Source: an uncultured Bacteroidales bacterium (GTDB lineage: Bacteria > Bacteroidota > Bacteroidia > Bacteroidales > Bacteroidaceae). Taken from it: a stretch of DNA of 64,000 nucleotides. A program made the position numbers and the translations under genes. A model generated the notes under the pieces. It was not told the origin of the DNA. It saw only the letters and a list, made by a program, of their open reading frames with translations, and searched no databases. Location: assembly GCA_902787555.1 (NCBI GenBank), contig CADAGO010000001.1, positions 62,001 to 126,000 on the forward strand. Reading direction: 5' to 3'. Numbering within the stretch: the first letter of the stretch is position 1; each line of letters opens with the position of its first letter. Below, piece by piece: positions 62,008 to 64,000 of this stretch.

Positions 62008-63243
62008 ATGACAAGAAACACCCTACATAGCAGTTTAACAGCAGCATGGCAGCAGTCATGCAGTTGGTGCATTGCAGCCTTTCAGCATACAAGTGTTCTG
62101 TTAGTTACTGTTGTTGTCACCTTATTTTTAGCGCTCGCGTGCGAGCGAGAACCAAAGTTGCACTTACACGAAGAAGGAGCACCTATCGTGACTAATCTGC
62201 CAATCATCGACCTTGATCTTGAAGCTTACTGGGATTATGTGTTCGACTATGGTGTGACTTACGACTGGAAAGCTGAGTGGTATTACGGATGGGATGAAAT
62301 CGACCAACAGATTTTCGGCAACATCGGCTACACAGAGCCGAATGCTTTCCACATACGACGTTATTATACCTACAGTAACCCATCAGCTCCCCATACCCAG
62401 GTGATTGCGAACGCTATTTCAGGAAAGACCTTCCGCGGACGTTATAACTGGGGATTCTGGGATCTGCTCGTGTGGAACGATGTAGTCACACTCGATGGTG
62501 TACAGAGTTTGAACTTTGATGAAACCACTTCGCTCGATTCCGTCATAGCCTATACAAACCAGACGATGGTGACAAGCAGATATCATGCACCACGCTATAC
62601 CCGCGCTTTCTATGAGCCAGAAGCCCTCTTTGCTGCTTATGAAGAGAATATTGAGGTCAATGAAAACCTCGAAGGTTTTGAATATGACCCCGCCTCCGAA
62701 GCATGGATTAAGCATATGAAAGTTTTGCTTTACCCTGTGACATACATCTATCTGCCCCAGATCATTCTGCACAACAATCACAATAAGATTGTCGGCGTAG
62801 AAGGTTCAGGCAACCTCTCAGCAATGGCGCGTACGGTGAACCTCAACACAGGGACATCAGGCACCGACCCTATCACCGTCCATTTCAATATGCGTTTCAA
62901 GCAAAACCGCGATATGAAAGGTGAGTCAGTCGATATCGCCGGAGGACGACTCATGACCTTCGGTATGTGTAACCTCAACACAAGAAACAAGACACGCAGT
63001 GAAGGGGAGGAAGAAGAAAAAGAGCGTCACTACATGGATGTCACCATGCTGTTTAACAATGGTCTCGACTCCACGTTTGTGTTCGACATGACCGACCAAG
63101 TACAGAAACTTTACAAAGGAGGCGTGCTCACCATTGAGCTTGATATGGACACTATCCCAGTTCCAATCCGGCCAGGCGGCTCAGCATTCGATGCTGTCGT
63201 AAAGGACTATGAGGATGGCGGCACGTGGGAGTTCCCAATGTAA
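62008..63243 (+). CDS. DUF5119 lipoprotein (fimbrial accessory)
   Basis: From ATG 62008 the protein is 411 residues with a long n-region, a hydrophobic stretch (LLVTVVVTLFLALAC) and lipobox LALAC, so it is a lipoprotein. A GTG at 61954 would overlap the DUF3575 stop by four bases (GTGA), typical of coupled genes, and would lengthen the n-region by 18 residues; the choice is uncertain. The body has early acidic motifs and the LNLNTGTSGTDPITVHFNM type segment, which I place in DUF5119, a family found beside fimbrillin genes. It may be a tip or accessory subunit. No catalytic residues are expected. Confidence 0.72.
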   Translation: MTRNTLHSSLTAAWQQSCSWCIAAFQHTSVLLVTVVVTLFLALACEREPKLHLHEEGAPIVTNLPIIDLDLEAYWDYVFDYGVTYDWKAEWYYGWDEIDQQIFGNIGYTEPNAFHIRRYYTYSNPSAPHTQVIANAISGKTFRGRYNWGFWDLLVWNDVVTLDGVQSLNFDETTSLDSVIAYTNQTMVTSRYHAPRYTRAFYEPEALFAAYEENIEVNENLEGFEYDPASEAWIKHMKVLLYPVTYIYLPQIILHNNHNKIVGVEGSGNLSAMARTVNLNTGTSGTDPITVHFNMRFKQNRDMKGESVDIAGGRLMTFGMCNLNTRNKTRSEGEEEEKERHYMDVTMLFNNGLDSTFVFDMTDQVQKLYKGGVLTIELDMDTIPVPIRPGGSAFDAVVKDYEDGGTWEFPM

Positions 63244-63260
63244 TACAAAACTTAAACATG

Positions 63261-63278
63261 ACCCATAAGACCTAAAAA
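63261..63278 (+). repeat. 9-bp repeat, copy e (fimbrillin leader)
   Basis: ACCCATAAG and ACCTAAAAA in tandem, 24 bases upstream of the fimbrillin start, related to copies a-d. Confidence 0.45.
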
Positions 63279-63302
63279 GATCAACAAATTGAAAGAATGC
63301 TT

Positions 63303-64000
63303 ATGAAGAAAAGAAATTATTTAATGCTTCTCACAACTGCCGCCATCATGATGGCGGGTTGCTCCAACGAGGAATACTTTGGGCAGAATAATGAGCCCAA
63401 TCCTGTTCCTGTTGAAGAAATCGTAGAATCTCCCATCAGTTTTGGATCCTATTTTAAGGCTATCACGCGTGCCGATATTATTGGTGAAGATGCTGCCTCT
63501 CTCTTGAACAACCGATTCATCGTAACCGGCTATAAAGGAAATCAATCTGACTTCAGCGCCTCTACAGGCGACCAGTCAAGCATCGTGTTCGACAACTACC
63601 AAGTTCTGTGGGCAGCCAACACAGCCAACACCACAGAGTCCAACGTCGCAAACTGGGAGTATGCCAACATAGAGAAGTACTACAACTCTGCTGCCAACGC
63701 TCAGACCGTAAAGTACTGGGACAACAGCTATCCACAGTATGACTTCATAGCTTATTCTTTGGGTAGCAACGAGCCAGCAGCCGCAGCAACTGATTGGGAC
63801 GGAAACAGTCCGAAGGCAGGCAAAATTGCCGTTACTGCCATCGATCCTGCCAAGCTGAAAACAGAGGCCTATTCAATGACCGGTTCTGCAGCCGACCTTG
63901 CGGGTTGCTACATCGCCGATCTCGTTACCGTGAAACGCAATGCTGATGGTTACGGAACAGATCCTGTTACCATCAAGTTCCGCCACCTCGCCTCAAGAGT
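63303..64000 (+). CDS. Fimbrillin family lipoprotein, 5' part
   Basis: The frame starts at ATG 63303 and stays open to the window edge, giving 232 residues of an incomplete protein. The signal sequence YLMLLTTAAIMMAGC ends in a lipobox Cys at about residue 20. The mature part has SPISFGSYFKAITRA and later KFRHLASRV, which match the Mfa1-like or FimA-like fimbrillin family (N-terminal segment with an Arg where the propeptide is cut by a gingipain-like protease). It would be a major or minor fimbrial subunit. It follows DUF3575 and DUF5119 genes, the usual Bacteroidetes fimbrial context. Confidence 0.8.
   Translation, partial: MKKRNYLMLLTTAAIMMAGCSNEEYFGQNNEPNPVPVEEIVESPISFGSYFKAITRADIIGEDAASLLNNRFIVTGYKGNQSDFSASTGDQSSIVFDNYQVLWAANTANTTESNVANWEYANIEKYYNSAANAQTVKYWDNSYPQYDFIAYSLGSNEPAAAATDWDGNSPKAGKIAVTAIDPAKLKTEAYSMTGSAADLAGCYIADLVTVKRNADGYGTDPVTIKFRHLASR

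Noticed and set aside
61954-62008. GTG at 61954 as the certain start of the DUF5119 gene
   Set aside because: The four-base overlap is attractive but an ATG at 62008 gives a normal lipoprotein; both are left possible.

Overview
The window looks like a chromosomal stretch of a Bacteroidales gut or rumen bacterium, most likely Prevotella or a close relative. The evidence is the Bacteroidetes-type promoters (-33 TTTG, -7 TAnnTTTG), Bacteroidetes-restricted families (DUF4270, DUF4295, DUF4837, DUF3575, DUF5119, Mfa-like fimbrillin), a complete Bat aerotolerance operon, and secreted or lipoprotein glycoside hydrolases. The genus is inferred from style, not from a marker gene.

Layout. 1-1845: end of a glycogen/starch synthase gene and a DUF4270 lipoprotein. 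1882-11917 (minus): MoxR ATPase, DUF58, a BatD-like membrane protein, BatA, BatB, BatC, a BatD-BatE fusion, then PAP2 and MgtC membrane proteins. 12387-18209 (minus): a secreted unknown, a membrane-anchored HU-LysM protein, a small HU-like protein, rimO, ftsY, and DUF4295-L33-L28. 18458-20762: a metallopeptidase, an unknown, an IS982-type transposase fragment and repeats. 20762-23263 (plus): a secreted sandwich protein and a GH43-like enzyme with a Gly/Ala/Pro linker. 23500-28934 (minus): two ECF sigma/anti-sigma modules around a BASS transporter. 29071-30780: hexuronate-type MFS transporter and tRNA-Met.

31409-45954 (minus) is a tight seven-gene carbohydrate operon: three GH43, GH3, GH97, GH2 and a GH-A-like multidomain enzyme ending in a dockerin-like repeat pair. 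It has no SusC/SusD pair in view and would release arabinose, xylose and galactose from plant cell-wall side chains. 46466-50896 holds a MalY/PatB C-S lyase, tRNA-Leu, murF, folP and cdaA. 50923-57764 (plus) holds a GH88/GH105-like hydrolase, a DUF4837 lipoprotein, a GH2 enzyme and a GT-C-like membrane protein. 58050-60243 (minus) holds a GT2 transferase and a membrane-embedded AraC regulator. 60482-64000 (plus) begins a Mfa/Fim-type fimbrial cluster.

The most unusual signal is non-coding. Seven intergenic gaps (about 12.3, 13.7, 20.4, 23.4, 31.2, 46.3 and 57.9 kb) each hold an array with a strict 11- or 22-bp period. The unit sequence differs from gap to gap, but two arrays 27 kb apart (31087-31240 and the complement of 57870-58023) are homologous unit by unit over seven units. 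Two arrays sit directly downstream of a canonical minus-strand promoter with no credible gene, so they may be transcribed as non-coding RNA. A second, separate 9-bp repeat family occurs in leaders and inside reading frames between 52 and 63 kb.
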